NCBI GenBank assembly: GCA_018402075.1
Contig: JAGYJP010000003.1
Span: 1-64,000, forward strand
DNA length: 64,000 nucleotides
Origin: Candidatus Nanopelagicales bacterium
Lineage (GTDB): Bacteria; Actinomycetota; Actinomycetes; S36-B12
Direction of reading: 5' to 3'
Shown piece after piece: positions 1 to 7,819 of the stretch. The position numbers were made by a program, and so were the translations under genes. A model generated the notes under the pieces. That model searched no databases and had not been told where the DNA came from. It saw only the letters and a program-made list of their open reading frames with translations. Positions within the stretch are counted from its first letter, which is position 1. Each line of letters opens with the position of its first letter.

Positions 1-99
1 TCTGAAGACTCCAGCACTCGCTCACCCATTGACTTGTGGCGCGTGCAACGCATGTGACAATAATGGAACCCCAATTGTGTCAAAGGAGTTTCACCTCGC

Positions 100-1386
100 A
101 TGTTAGCTTCCCTAGTTCGGACCGCATTCGTGGGATTTCTCGCGGCCCTCGTGCCATTGGGTGCACTTCCTATCGGATTCAGTGTGTCAGCTGCCAATGC
201 TGGTCCGTGGGATGGAGTTCAAGCTTGGGAAACTGCGACAGTCACTCGCATTGTCGATGGAGACACTGTCATTGTGACAGATCAGGTCACCAATGCCGAG
301 TCCCGAATCCGACTCCTGGGAATCAATTCACCTGAAAAAGACAGTAAGGGTGCGGGCGGTCAATGCGGGGGGTGGCAAGCCATGGATGCACTCGCTGAAC
401 TTCTTCCCCTCGGCGCCACAGTCCGTTTGCTCTCATCTGATCCCAATTCCAAAGGTAAGGCAGCAAGGCCACAAAGAGTGGTGCTCACCCAAAATCCCCT
501 CACAGGTGAATTTGATCAAGACATTGCATGGGCGATGGCCGAACGTGGATGGGGGCTGTGGTTCACCGTTGCAAAAGAAGCGGCCATGAGTGCCCTCTAC
601 CGCGATGTCATTGCGGGAGCTCAGGAACGCAAAGTCGGGATGTGGAACCCCAACCTCTGCGGCGAATTGGAACAACCCGACGCATCACTTGATATTCGAA
701 TCAGTCGAGGTGCTCCCGGAAGTTCACCAACAGACGAATGGGTCACCGTGCGTAACACCGGATTAACCGATGTTGACCTCACCGGATGGACTCTTCGTGA
801 TTCAGGAAACCAGGGGCACTTTGTATTTCCAGCCGGGAGCGTTATTACTCCCGGTGATTACCGAGTTGTTCATACGGGAAAGCGCCCAGCTGGCGCAAGT
901 GATCTACGAGCTCTTTACATCAATCACAAGGCACGTATTTATGCGGATCCCGGAAAAGAGCCCAATCTTGTTGGCGATGGCTCCTATCTTCTTGACAGAT
1001 TCGGCAACTATCGTTTCTGGAGGGAATACCCATGCACAAATGATTGTGAAGTGGATCCACTTAAAGGGTCAGTGATCATCGCAGACATGTCGTTGGGCAA
1101 GAAGCGGGGAAAGGCCAGAGCCGCCACCCAATGGGTACGTGTCCAGAACATCAGTACCGAAACTCAATGCCTTGACGGCTACCGGCTGGAAACGGGCAAT
1201 ACCCGATATCGGTTTCCTTCGGGAACATGCATTGCCCCCGGTGGCAATTGGCTCATGCGAGTAGGCAAAGGACGCTCCACCACTTCCACAGCATTCTTAG
1301 GTAAAACAGTTCCGGCTCTTTGGTCAACCGGGTCCATCACCATGTACAGCGATCAGGATCAACTTGTTGCCCGCCGTTCCTGGTGA
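100..1386 (+). CDS. Secreted thermonuclease-like protein with two lamin-tail domains
   Basis: A 428-residue exported protein. Residues 1-34 form a signal peptide (hydrophobic core, cleavage near SAANAG). Residues ~45-185 are a staphylococcal-nuclease (SNase/TNase) domain, with VTRIVDGDTVIV and RIRLLGINSPEK supplying the Arg and Glu positions typical of that active site. Two lamin-tail (LTD) beta-sandwich domains follow at about 195-300 and 325-428, each with the pattern EWVTVRNTG...DLTGW. SNase domains cleave DNA or RNA with Ca2+, and LTDs are common on extracellular nucleases. The start has a clear AAAGGAG ribosome site. Probably an extracellular nuclease for nucleic-acid scavenging; the scavenging role is inferred. 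Confidence 0.85.
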   Translation: MLASLVRTAFVGFLAALVPLGALPIGFSVSAANAGPWDGVQAWETATVTRIVDGDTVIVTDQVTNAESRIRLLGINSPEKDSKGAGGQCGGWQAMDALAELLPLGATVRLLSSDPNSKGKAARPQRVVLTQNPLTGEFDQDIAWAMAERGWGLWFTVAKEAAMSALYRDVIAGAQERKVGMWNPNLCGELEQPDASLDIRISRGAPGSSPTDEWVTVRNTGLTDVDLTGWTLRDSGNQGHFVFPAGSVITPGDYRVVHTGKRPAGASDLRALYINHKARIYADPGKEPNLVGDGSYLLDRFGNYRFWREYPCTNDCEVDPLKGSVIIADMSLGKKRGKARAATQWVRVQNISTETQCLDGYRLETGNTRYRFPSGTCIAPGGNWLMRVGKGRSTTSTAFLGKTVPALWSTGSITMYSDQDQLVARRSW

Positions 1387-1421
1387 CGTGCCCATCTCTG
1401 GATGATTGAGATAATTACGGT

Positions 1422-2621
1422 ATGACGGATAAGCGAGTAGTGATTGTGGGTGCAGGGCTCGGGGGCTTACGTGCCGCCGAAGCACTTCGCGCAAACAGAT
1501 TCACCGGGACCATAACGATCGTGGGCGATGAACAATTTCACCCATATAACCGTCCGCCACTGTCCAAAGAGGCCCTGAAGTCTGGTCTGGGATATGACGA
1601 CCTTAAGTTTCGCCAGCGCGATTCAGTTGCAGATGTTGAATGGTTATTGGGTGAACCTGCAACAGCATTGAGTCTGGAGCACCGCACCGTTTCGTTAGCA
1701 GACGGCACCATCCTTGATTTTGACGGACTGGTGATCGCAACGGGAATTCGCCCCAGAGTGCTCCCCATCCCAGGCCCCACCCGAGGTCTTTACACACTTC
1801 GCACACTTCACGATGCTCATGAGCTTCGAAAGGCAATCGAACCAGATAAGAACATTGTGATAATCGGAAGTGGGTTCATTGGGTGCGAAGTTGCGGCAAC
1901 GGCAACTCTTCTCGGCGCCAAAGTCCATGTTGTGTCCTTGGATCAGGAACCCATGATCATGCCTATGGGTGCTGAACTCGGCGCTTCCATGCGTCGCCGG
2001 CATGAAATAAAGGGTGTCGTATTCCATCTCGGGCGCACGGTTACCTCATTCAATGGTACCGATCACATCACGAGCGTCACTCTGGATAACGGTGAGGAGA
2101 TTCCCACCAACGTTGTCGTGGAAGCTATCGGTTCGGTTACCAATGTGGAGTGGCTAGATGGCAACGGACTTGACCTGAGTAACGGTGTCCTCGTGGATCA
2201 CGCCATGAGGGTCGCGGGTACCGAGGTTCCCGCGGTTGCAGTGGGAGACGTTGCTCGTCACCCTGGAGTTCTCTATCCAGACGAGCCCCGTCGAATTGAG
2301 CATTGGAACATGCCGACAGAGACCGGTAAACGTGCCGGGGCAACTCTGGCAGCACTACTGAACAACGAAGAGCCCGCCCATAATTCATTTGCGGCACTAC
2401 CCGCGTTTTGGTCGGATCAATTCGACTTTCAAGTCCAGTCATATGGATTACCGGGTGGCGCAGCTCGCTCCGAGTTGGTATTTGGTGACTACAACGGACC
2501 GTGCATCGTCGAGTACTTCGATGCCAATGATGAACTCTGTGGTGTCATTGGAATAGACACGATCAAGGAATTGGTTCCATACCGCAAACAATTTATGGAG
2601 ATACTGGCCCAGTCCACATGA
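1422..2621 (+). CDS. FAD/NAD(P)H ferredoxin reductase-like oxidoreductase
   Basis: A 399-residue pyridine nucleotide-disulfide oxidoreductase of the rubredoxin/ferredoxin reductase type. The N-terminal FAD site is VIVGAGLGGLRAAEALR, followed by HPYNRPPLSKE, which is characteristic of putidaredoxin-reductase-like enzymes. The NAD(P)H site is IVIIGSGFIGCEVAATA at about residue 145, and AVAVGDVAR near 280 is the second FAD motif. The C-terminal reductase domain is present (FWSDQFDFQVQSYG). Such enzymes pass electrons from NAD(P)H to a small ferredoxin that serves a cytochrome P450 or dioxygenase. A candidate ferredoxin lies about 11 kb downstream at 13824; no P450 is seen in the window. Confidence 0.88.
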   Translation: MTDKRVVIVGAGLGGLRAAEALRANRFTGTITIVGDEQFHPYNRPPLSKEALKSGLGYDDLKFRQRDSVADVEWLLGEPATALSLEHRTVSLADGTILDFDGLVIATGIRPRVLPIPGPTRGLYTLRTLHDAHELRKAIEPDKNIVIIGSGFIGCEVAATATLLGAKVHVVSLDQEPMIMPMGAELGASMRRRHEIKGVVFHLGRTVTSFNGTDHITSVTLDNGEEIPTNVVVEAIGSVTNVEWLDGNGLDLSNGVLVDHAMRVAGTEVPAVAVGDVARHPGVLYPDEPRRIEHWNMPTETGKRAGATLAALLNNEEPAHNSFAALPAFWSDQFDFQVQSYGLPGGAARSELVFGDYNGPCIVEYFDANDELCGVIGIDTIKELVPYRKQFMEILAQST

Positions 2622-2777
2622 CTTGACCTGAATCTCTTCTCTCCAACGTTTCTCACCAATTGTCAGCCCCAATGAGTGACGCCCTGATCACCTTTCAACC
2701 TGATTCGACAAACCAGTCAAACCATCAGTAAAGCGTAAGGTTCGCGACTTTCGGTTGGCGTACACCATAATGTGCCA

Positions 2778-4301
2778 ATGGCAGTGACCTTTCCCCGTGG
2801 TGGTGACGGAAAGAGAAGCACCACCGCTACCGGCCGGGCAATTTTCGCTGACTCTGTGCGCGAAATTGATCCACCACTTTCCGATCGCATTGAACAGACC
2901 AAAGATTGGCGCAAGGGCTACATCGCTCCCATGAGGGACATCGTTGTGAGTGCTTCGCGAACCCCACAAGCCGCAATCGCAATTTCCCGTGCCGGACTGG
3001 ATTCCACGCACCGTCGATTCGCATTTACCGTCAATGGCGAGGATTTATCCCTGAGCCAAGCAATGAATAACCCTCCAACTAGCGGGACAATTGAATCTGT
3101 CACCGTCCGCGGTCGGGCATCACGCGAAGAAGAGTTTTCTATTCCTTATCAAGGACGCCGTATTTTTGGTAACGACTTGCGCAGGCAAATCGATAAGTGG
3201 GTAAGCACCGGTATTGCTGAACCAAGTTTTGGACAAGCCCTACATCTCGTTATGGATAACCCCCAATGGTTGGATCTTCGGGACACACACATTGCAATTC
3301 TTGGTGCCGGTGCTGAAATGGCCCCCACCCGCTCTCTTCTTCGCTGGGGTGCGCAAATACATGCCCTTGATCTTCCTCGGCCGGAGATCTGGCAGAGGCT
3401 CATTGATATAACGCGCGGCACACCCGGTTCCCTGCGTATTCCCATTTCACCCAGTTACCTCGGTGAAACCCCATTTACCACTGGTGGAAATGTTCACTCC
3501 GAGGATGACTCAATAGTTTCTGGTGTCGCAGGAATTGACCTGTTGAATCAGCCTGCCGAGATCGCTGAGTGGATTAATCAGATCGACGGCAGATTTGTGC
3601 TCGGCAACTACACCTACGCCGATGGAGCTCTTCATGCTCTACTCAGCGTGAGTGCAGACGCAATATTTACCAAACTTGCGCAGAGTCGTCGGGACATGAC
3701 TCTCGCGTTTCTTGCGACACCCACCGACGTTTTCATGGTTCCTATTGAATGTGTTGAGGCCTCACGTGCCCGGTGGGACAACCGCGGAGTGGCAGGTGCC
3801 CTGCAATCACCACTGCGAATCTTTGGTCAGTTCGAACCCAACTATCCAAAGACTTACTTCACCGATAGCGGAACCGAACTCGGATTAAGCGATTCCCTGG
3901 TGTTACAGCAGGGACCAAATTACCTTTTGGCCAAACGCATTCAACGATGGCGCGCATTGGTTGCACGGCATGAGGGCTTCGCAGTGTCCTTGAACCTTGC
4001 CCCCGCCACCCGGACCCAGTCGGTCGTTAAGAATCGAGCCTTGGCCGCTGCTTACGCCGGCGCAGGTCGCTTTGGTGTTGAGGTATTCGAACCTGCAACA
4101 TCCACCGCGCTCATGGCGGCCATGTTGGTACACGATCTTCGCAACCCACTGTCCACGGCCAACCCCTCCACTCCTCTCAACAATCCAATGGACCTCTTTG
4201 TAGTGGGGGCCAACCATGGTGGCCTGTGGCGAGCGGCTTATGCCCCACGTTCGGTACTGGGGATAGCCGCCGTGCTGGGGATGTTCGAGTCACGGGCGTG
4301 A
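2778..4301 (+). CDS. Conserved protein of unknown function with a Rossmann-like glycine motif
   Basis: A 508-residue protein of no family I can name. The only clear motif is IAILGAGAEMAPTRSLLRWG at about residues 175-194, which resembles a nucleotide-binding beta-alpha-beta turn and is followed by an acidic strand end (IHALDLPRP). This suggests an NAD(P)-dependent enzyme. There is no signal peptide and no obvious membrane segment, although the C-terminus is hydrophobic (SVLGIAAVLGMF). A GTG at 2772 is an alternative start; ATG 2778 follows six bases later. The last codons and stop form the first unit of the tandem repeat that follows, so the C-terminal residues FESRA are encoded by repeat sequence. 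Confidence 0.7.
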   Translation: MAVTFPRGGDGKRSTTATGRAIFADSVREIDPPLSDRIEQTKDWRKGYIAPMRDIVVSASRTPQAAIAISRAGLDSTHRRFAFTVNGEDLSLSQAMNNPPTSGTIESVTVRGRASREEEFSIPYQGRRIFGNDLRRQIDKWVSTGIAEPSFGQALHLVMDNPQWLDLRDTHIAILGAGAEMAPTRSLLRWGAQIHALDLPRPEIWQRLIDITRGTPGSLRIPISPSYLGETPFTTGGNVHSEDDSIVSGVAGIDLLNQPAEIAEWINQIDGRFVLGNYTYADGALHALLSVSADAIFTKLAQSRRDMTLAFLATPTDVFMVPIECVEASRARWDNRGVAGALQSPLRIFGQFEPNYPKTYFTDSGTELGLSDSLVLQQGPNYLLAKRIQRWRALVARHEGFAVSLNLAPATRTQSVVKNRALAAAYAGAGRFGVEVFEPATSTALMAAMLVHDLRNPLSTANPSTPLNNPMDLFVVGANHGGLWRAAYAPRSVLGIAAVLGMFESRA

Positions 4302-4400
4302 CGAGATAAGTGAATTCGAGTCACGGGCGTGACGAGATAAGTGAATTCGAGTCACGGGCGTGACGAGATAAGTGAATACGAGTCACGGGCGTGACGAGAT
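4287..4400. repeat. 31-bp tandem repeat, four units, with a 14-bp palindrome per unit
   Basis: Four head-to-tail units begin at about 4287, 4318, 4349 and 4380, with a period of exactly 31 bp. The first three are nearly identical and the fourth diverges after the palindrome. Each contains GTCACGGGCGTGAC, an inverted repeat of GTCACG around GG. The first unit overlaps the stop codon of the upstream gene. There are no spacers, so this is not a CRISPR array. Spaced operator sites, DNA-binding iterons or a slippage-expanded 3' end are all possible. Confidence 0.9.
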
Positions 4401-4404
4401 AGGC

Positions 4405-4443
4405 GAAGGCCCGCGCAACTGGGGGGTTGTCACGCGGACCTTC
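4405..4443. other. Long imperfect hairpin before mobA
   Basis: GAAGG pairs with CCTTC, CCGCG with CGCGG and CAAC with GTTG around a G-rich loop. The result is a three-part stem of 14 base pairs with small bulges. It follows the tandem repeat directly and lies about 110 bp before mobA. No U-run follows on either strand, so a standard terminator is unlikely. It may be a leader structure of the mobA transcript or part of the repeat-associated element. Confidence 0.55.
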
Positions 4444-4550
4444 ATGTCGCTTGGGTTGGTAAGCGATAAATATAGTCTGTCGGATTTGTCTGGGCGTTGC
4501 CATATTTTTCGGTGAGATGTGCATAACATCGGATCGTCTATTGTTCGGTC

Positions 4551-5141
4551 ATGACTGACTCTGGGTCGATTGTGATCCTCGCAGGGGGGACCAGTCGGCG
4601 CATGGGTCAAGACAAAGCGTCATTGGACTTCGGCGGGGGATCACTTCTTGAGTTTGTGGTTGGGTTAGTTCCTGCTGACAACACGATCATTGTCGTAGGC
4701 GAACCTAGGGATATCCCGGCGATTTATGTCCGCGAGGAGCCTCAAGGCGGTGGTCCAGTAGCTGCAATTCATGCCGCTTTGCCGCATATTTCCTCGGGAA
4801 ACTTCCGGGTAATTGCGGTGGATACACCCTTTGGCGTTCCGTGGCTCTTCAGTCACACACTTCACCCAGACCACGACGCCGTGATTCCTCGGGACTCTCA
4901 TGGAAGGCCCCACTATCTGTGTGCCCAATACAACGCGTTCAGCTTTGCCCATGTGCTTTTTTTACTCGGCACTCCCGAAAATGCCAGCATGAAGGAGGTG
5001 GTTTCCGGGCTCAAGGAAGTCGAATATGTCGATAATCCACATACCGAAACCCTGAAGGATTACGAGGTACTACTCGATATCAATACGTCTGAGGATCTCA
5101 TTAAAGCTCACGCATTACGAGTTCGCGGGTGGGGAGAATAG
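4551..5141 (+). CDS. mobA: Molybdenum cofactor guanylyltransferase MobA
   Basis: A 196-residue nucleotidyltransferase-fold enzyme. The N-terminal signature ILAGGTSRRMGQDKA is diagnostic of the MobA/CofC class, and EPQGGGPVAAIHAAL (about residues 63-77) matches the substrate-binding loop. MobA transfers GMP from GTP to Mo-molybdopterin to make the bis-MGD or MGD cofactor of DMSO-reductase-family enzymes. It is followed after 9 bp by a DUF6457 gene and then moeA, so it belongs to a molybdenum-cofactor operon. Length is normal for the family. The ribosome site is weak. Confidence 0.9.
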   Translation: MTDSGSIVILAGGTSRRMGQDKASLDFGGGSLLEFVVGLVPADNTIIVVGEPRDIPAIYVREEPQGGGPVAAIHAALPHISSGNFRVIAVDTPFGVPWLFSHTLHPDHDAVIPRDSHGRPHYLCAQYNAFSFAHVLFLLGTPENASMKEVVSGLKEVEYVDNPHTETLKDYEVLLDINTSEDLIKAHALRVRGWGE

Positions 5142-5150
5142 AGTTGAGTC

Positions 5151-5393
5151 ATGCATAAGTGGATAGAAGCGGTAACCGCTGAATTATCTTTACAAGGGGT
5201 CGAAGTTACTGATGCCCTCATGAAAGAGATTCTCGCCGTGGCACGTGACGCCGCCCATAATGTGGAGCGACCTGCCGCTCCACTTTCCACCTACCTCATG
5301 GGTATTGCTGTCGCCCATGGTGCTGATCCAGCAGATGTTGCCCAGCGCGTTGGTCAACTTGCCGAGAATTGGAATGCGGAGCAAGCAGATTAA
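5151..5393 (+). CDS. DUF6457 family small protein
   Basis: An 80-residue helical protein (DALMKEILAVARDAAHNVERPAAPLSTYLMGIAVA) that fits the DUF6457 family, found in actinobacteria next to molybdenum cofactor genes. Its biochemical role is not known to me. The location between mobA and moeA, and the 20-bp overlap with the likely moeA start, suggest co-translation and a part in cofactor synthesis or insertion. Confidence 0.75.
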   Translation: MHKWIEAVTAELSLQGVEVTDALMKEILAVARDAAHNVERPAAPLSTYLMGIAVAHGADPADVAQRVGQLAENWNAEQAD

Positions 5394-6564
5394 CGGTGCA
5401 TCTGTGGGTGAAGTGTCCTGGCAACAAGCCCGCCAGATTGCCGAATCAGTTGTGGGTGTGGGCCAGACAGAACACATTGCTCTTGCTGATTCCGATCACA
5501 GAGTGGTAGCTCAGGATCATCTAGCACTTGTCGATCTTCCATCCTTTGATAACTCCGCCATGGACGGTTGGGCTGTATCCGGCAATGGCCCGTGGCTGAT
5601 CACTCGCCACGTAGTTGCCGGCGAATTTCCCACCTGGGTACTCGGCGCTGGTGAAGCTTGTTCCATTGCAACTGGAGCACCTGTGCCCCGTGGAACAACC
5701 GCAATTATTCGAAGTGAAAATGGAACCGTCAGTGGCGACCAATTGGTGACCACCGTTACTCCTTCGTCAGACATTCGCACAGCCGGTGAGGAATGCCGCG
5801 CGGGTGATCTCATGCTTTCTGCCGGGAGCAGGCTTTCACCAAGCTCTATTGGTGTATTGGCCGCCACGGGACATGACACGGTAAGTGTTCGACTTCAACC
5901 CACAGTGCATATTTTGGTTTTTGGCGACGAGCTCACCTTTGCAGGAATACCGCACAAAGGAAAGATCAGGGACTCGCTCGGTCCACAGTTGCCCGGTTGG
6001 CTTAATCGCATGGGAGCAGTCGTTGCACAATTAACCCACTGCACAGATTCGCTGACTGACGTTGAAGAAACTTTGAGGAATGTCACCGCAGACATTGTGA
6101 TCACAACCGGCGGAACTGCATCTGGGCCCCGTGACTTTCTGCGCACCGTGCTAGAAAAGCTTGACGCCACCATGCATGTTGACGGCGTACATGTTCGCCC
6201 CGGGCACCCCATGATGCTGGGGACAATCACCCGGCCGGACAACAAAAGTTTGCCCGTGATCGGACTACCTGGTAACCCACTTTCAGCAATTGTTGGACTC
6301 CTCACACTCGCCCAACCGATTATTAATTCAGTGCTGGGACTTCAGCAACAGCCACTGGAAACCTTGATCACTTCCCATGATCTTTACACCAAAAGTGGCA
6401 CACGATTAGTGGCAGGGGTAGCGCATTCAGGCACATTCTCTGTTGCTGAATTTAATGGCTCTGCAATGCTCCGAGGCCTCAGTCACTCCACCGGGTTTGC
6501 AGTAATCGATAGTGATACACCAGCGGGAAATTCTGTGAGTTATCTACCACTGCCATTTATGTGA
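5374..6564 (+). CDS. moeA: Molybdopterin molybdenumtransferase MoeA
   Basis: About 396 residues. MoeA inserts molybdate into adenylylated molybdopterin. DNSAMDGWAV near residue 50 is the MoeA domain signature, VITTGGTASGPRDF (about residue 240) is the MoCF-fold active-site loop, and GLPGNPLSAIVGL is the conserved C-terminal motif. The frame stays open upstream to 5245, but that part overlaps the DUF6457 gene in another frame. ATG 5374, which overlaps that gene by 20 bp, gives a normal MoeA N-terminus; GTG 5407 is an alternative. Third gene of the mobA operon. Confidence 0.88.
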   Translation: MRSKQINGASVGEVSWQQARQIAESVVGVGQTEHIALADSDHRVVAQDHLALVDLPSFDNSAMDGWAVSGNGPWLITRHVVAGEFPTWVLGAGEACSIATGAPVPRGTTAIIRSENGTVSGDQLVTTVTPSSDIRTAGEECRAGDLMLSAGSRLSPSSIGVLAATGHDTVSVRLQPTVHILVFGDELTFAGIPHKGKIRDSLGPQLPGWLNRMGAVVAQLTHCTDSLTDVEETLRNVTADIVITTGGTASGPRDFLRTVLEKLDATMHVDGVHVRPGHPMMLGTITRPDNKSLPVIGLPGNPLSAIVGLLTLAQPIINSVLGLQQQPLETLITSHDLYTKSGTRLVAGVAHSGTFSVAEFNGSAMLRGLSHSTGFAVIDSDTPAGNSVSYLPLPFM

Positions 6565-6574
6565 TTCAGGAGAA

Positions 6575-7420
6575 TTACTCACAAACAAATCCGTCACTGT
6601 CTCGATCGATATACCAGTCGTATTCGGGGTCTTTACCTTTTTGATAGGGCCCGAATCCTGCGGCGATTGCCTCGCCACAGGTCGAGTAGCGCGGATCGGT
6701 CGTGGAATCAGGTCGGGAAGGTGTATTCGGGGTCGAAGGTTGTGATCCACTTTGAGGGTCTCGACCAATTGCAGCACGACTGGGCACTGCCATTTTCGCT
6801 TTGCACCCTTGCAGTATTCGAGTGAGAGTTCTCTTTTCGATGCTGTCCACACTGAGTCTCCAGCGGAATTTCACTCCTATCCACGAACGAGCATATGAAC
6901 ACCGCTCGCGTTGAGGTAACCAATCCGCCGGATCACGATCCGACTTCGATCTATTGGAAGAAGCGGAAACCGCAACCAGAGACGGCGCATAGCCAAGATC
7001 ATTGGCGAATCGCTGGCGAGTATTTGAGTCCCACCGCCAAGCACCTGAGTCCCACGCCTCTTTCAATGGCACGAAATGATCAATATCGAATGTACTCGAG
7101 TTATTGGTTCGCTTACCGTCGTAGATTGAGTACCACGTGCCATTCACCACTTTGCATCCACGAACATTACCGGAAATGCGTTCCTCGATTAATACTTCTT
7201 CTCGAGTATCGCACCCATCGCCATCAAGATCGGACCAGTGGCGAAACAAATCCCGGTTATAGCCTGCGCCTGCTTCAGCACTGACAGGTAGGGCATTCAA
7301 GATCCGGATCGGATCCACTTTTGTTGCAGCTGGCGCAGAAGTGGCTGAAACCGACACCACGAGAAGTGCGCTGACTAAAGTTGCTAGCGCCAGCTTCCAG
7401 CGCATAAAACTTTTCCCCAT
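6575..7420 (-). CDS. Secreted HNH-family nuclease with C-terminal Excalibur domain
   Basis: A 281-residue exported protein. The signal peptide spans residues 1-32 (LALATLVSALLVVSVSATSAPA). An HNH/DUF1524-type core follows: CDTREEVL, then TFDIDHFVPLKEAWDSGAW with the catalytic DH, and a later Asn/Lys-rich segment (VAVSASSNRSKSDRDPADWLP). A low-complexity Ser/Pro/Thr linker joins it to a C-terminal Excalibur calcium-binding motif ending DRDSDGFVCE. This architecture is common among actinobacterial extracellular nucleases. Start ATG 7420 has a strong purine-rich ribosome site. With the gene at 100 it gives two secreted nucleases within 7 kb. Confidence 0.87.
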   Translation of the reverse strand: MGKSFMRWKLALATLVSALLVVSVSATSAPAATKVDPIRILNALPVSAEAGAGYNRDLFRHWSDLDGDGCDTREEVLIEERISGNVRGCKVVNGTWYSIYDGKRTNNSSTFDIDHFVPLKEAWDSGAWRWDSNTRQRFANDLGYAPSLVAVSASSNRSKSDRDPADWLPQRERCSYARSWIGVKFRWRLSVDSIEKRTLTRILQGCKAKMAVPSRAAIGRDPQSGSQPSTPNTPSRPDSTTDPRYSTCGEAIAAGFGPYQKGKDPEYDWYIDRDSDGFVCE

Positions 7421-7501
7421 GAAATCCCCCCTGCAAGCCCGCTCCTGGGCTATCCGTCTCTATACGTGCCCAAGGCCTCTAGAGACAACACCCGCAGGGA
7501 A

Positions 7502-7774
7502 TTACCCTTCGAGTGGAATACGAATCTCTTCAGTTTGAGCCACAACATTGGCATCAGCGTCGTAGACGGTGACTGTTTCATCTTCTATCACGAGGTCACC
7601 ATTGGCGTCCAATACGTCAATGATCTCGTCCACCACGGAACCCTCGGAACTCGTAACGACGATTACTTCGTCTGAGACCGCACCAACAACATTGTCATTC
7701 TCATCTAGAATAATGTTGATCGAGAGATCGTCCCCAACTTCAACGTCTCCTTGGCCGGAAAGATCTTTCTCCAT
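7502..7774 (-). CDS. Small highly acidic protein of unknown function
   Basis: A 90-residue protein with a striking excess of Asp, Glu and Val and almost no Lys or Arg. It has quasi-repeats such as DENDNVVGAV, DANGDLVIED and DADANVVAQ that suggest stacked beta-hairpins. No signal peptide or membrane segment is seen. GGAG lies 8 bp before the ATG, which supports a real gene. It sits between the secreted nuclease and glpD on the same strand. I do not recognise a family. Confidence 0.6.
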   Translation of the reverse strand: MEKDLSGQGDVEVGDDLSINIILDENDNVVGAVSDEVIVVTSSEGSVVDEIIDVLDANGDLVIEDETVTVYDADANVVAQTEEIRIPLEG

Positions 7775-7819
7775 GATGGTGACTCCTTCGTAGTGAATCC
7801 AGTACCTACACCTTAGTAA

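Noticed and set aside
36..335. Frame overlapping the secreted nuclease start
   Set aside because: A Cys/Ser-rich shadow frame of the nuclease gene, with no ribosome site.
4287..4400. CRISPR-like array
   Set aside because: The 31-bp units are contiguous with no variable spacers, and no cas genes are present.
4405..4443. Molybdenum-cofactor riboswitch before mobA
   Set aside because: Only a simple bulged hairpin is visible; the multi-stem Moco RNA architecture could not be recognised.
5245..5373. Extended N-terminus of moeA
   Set aside because: The added 43 codons lie inside the DUF6457 gene in another frame and have no MoeA character.
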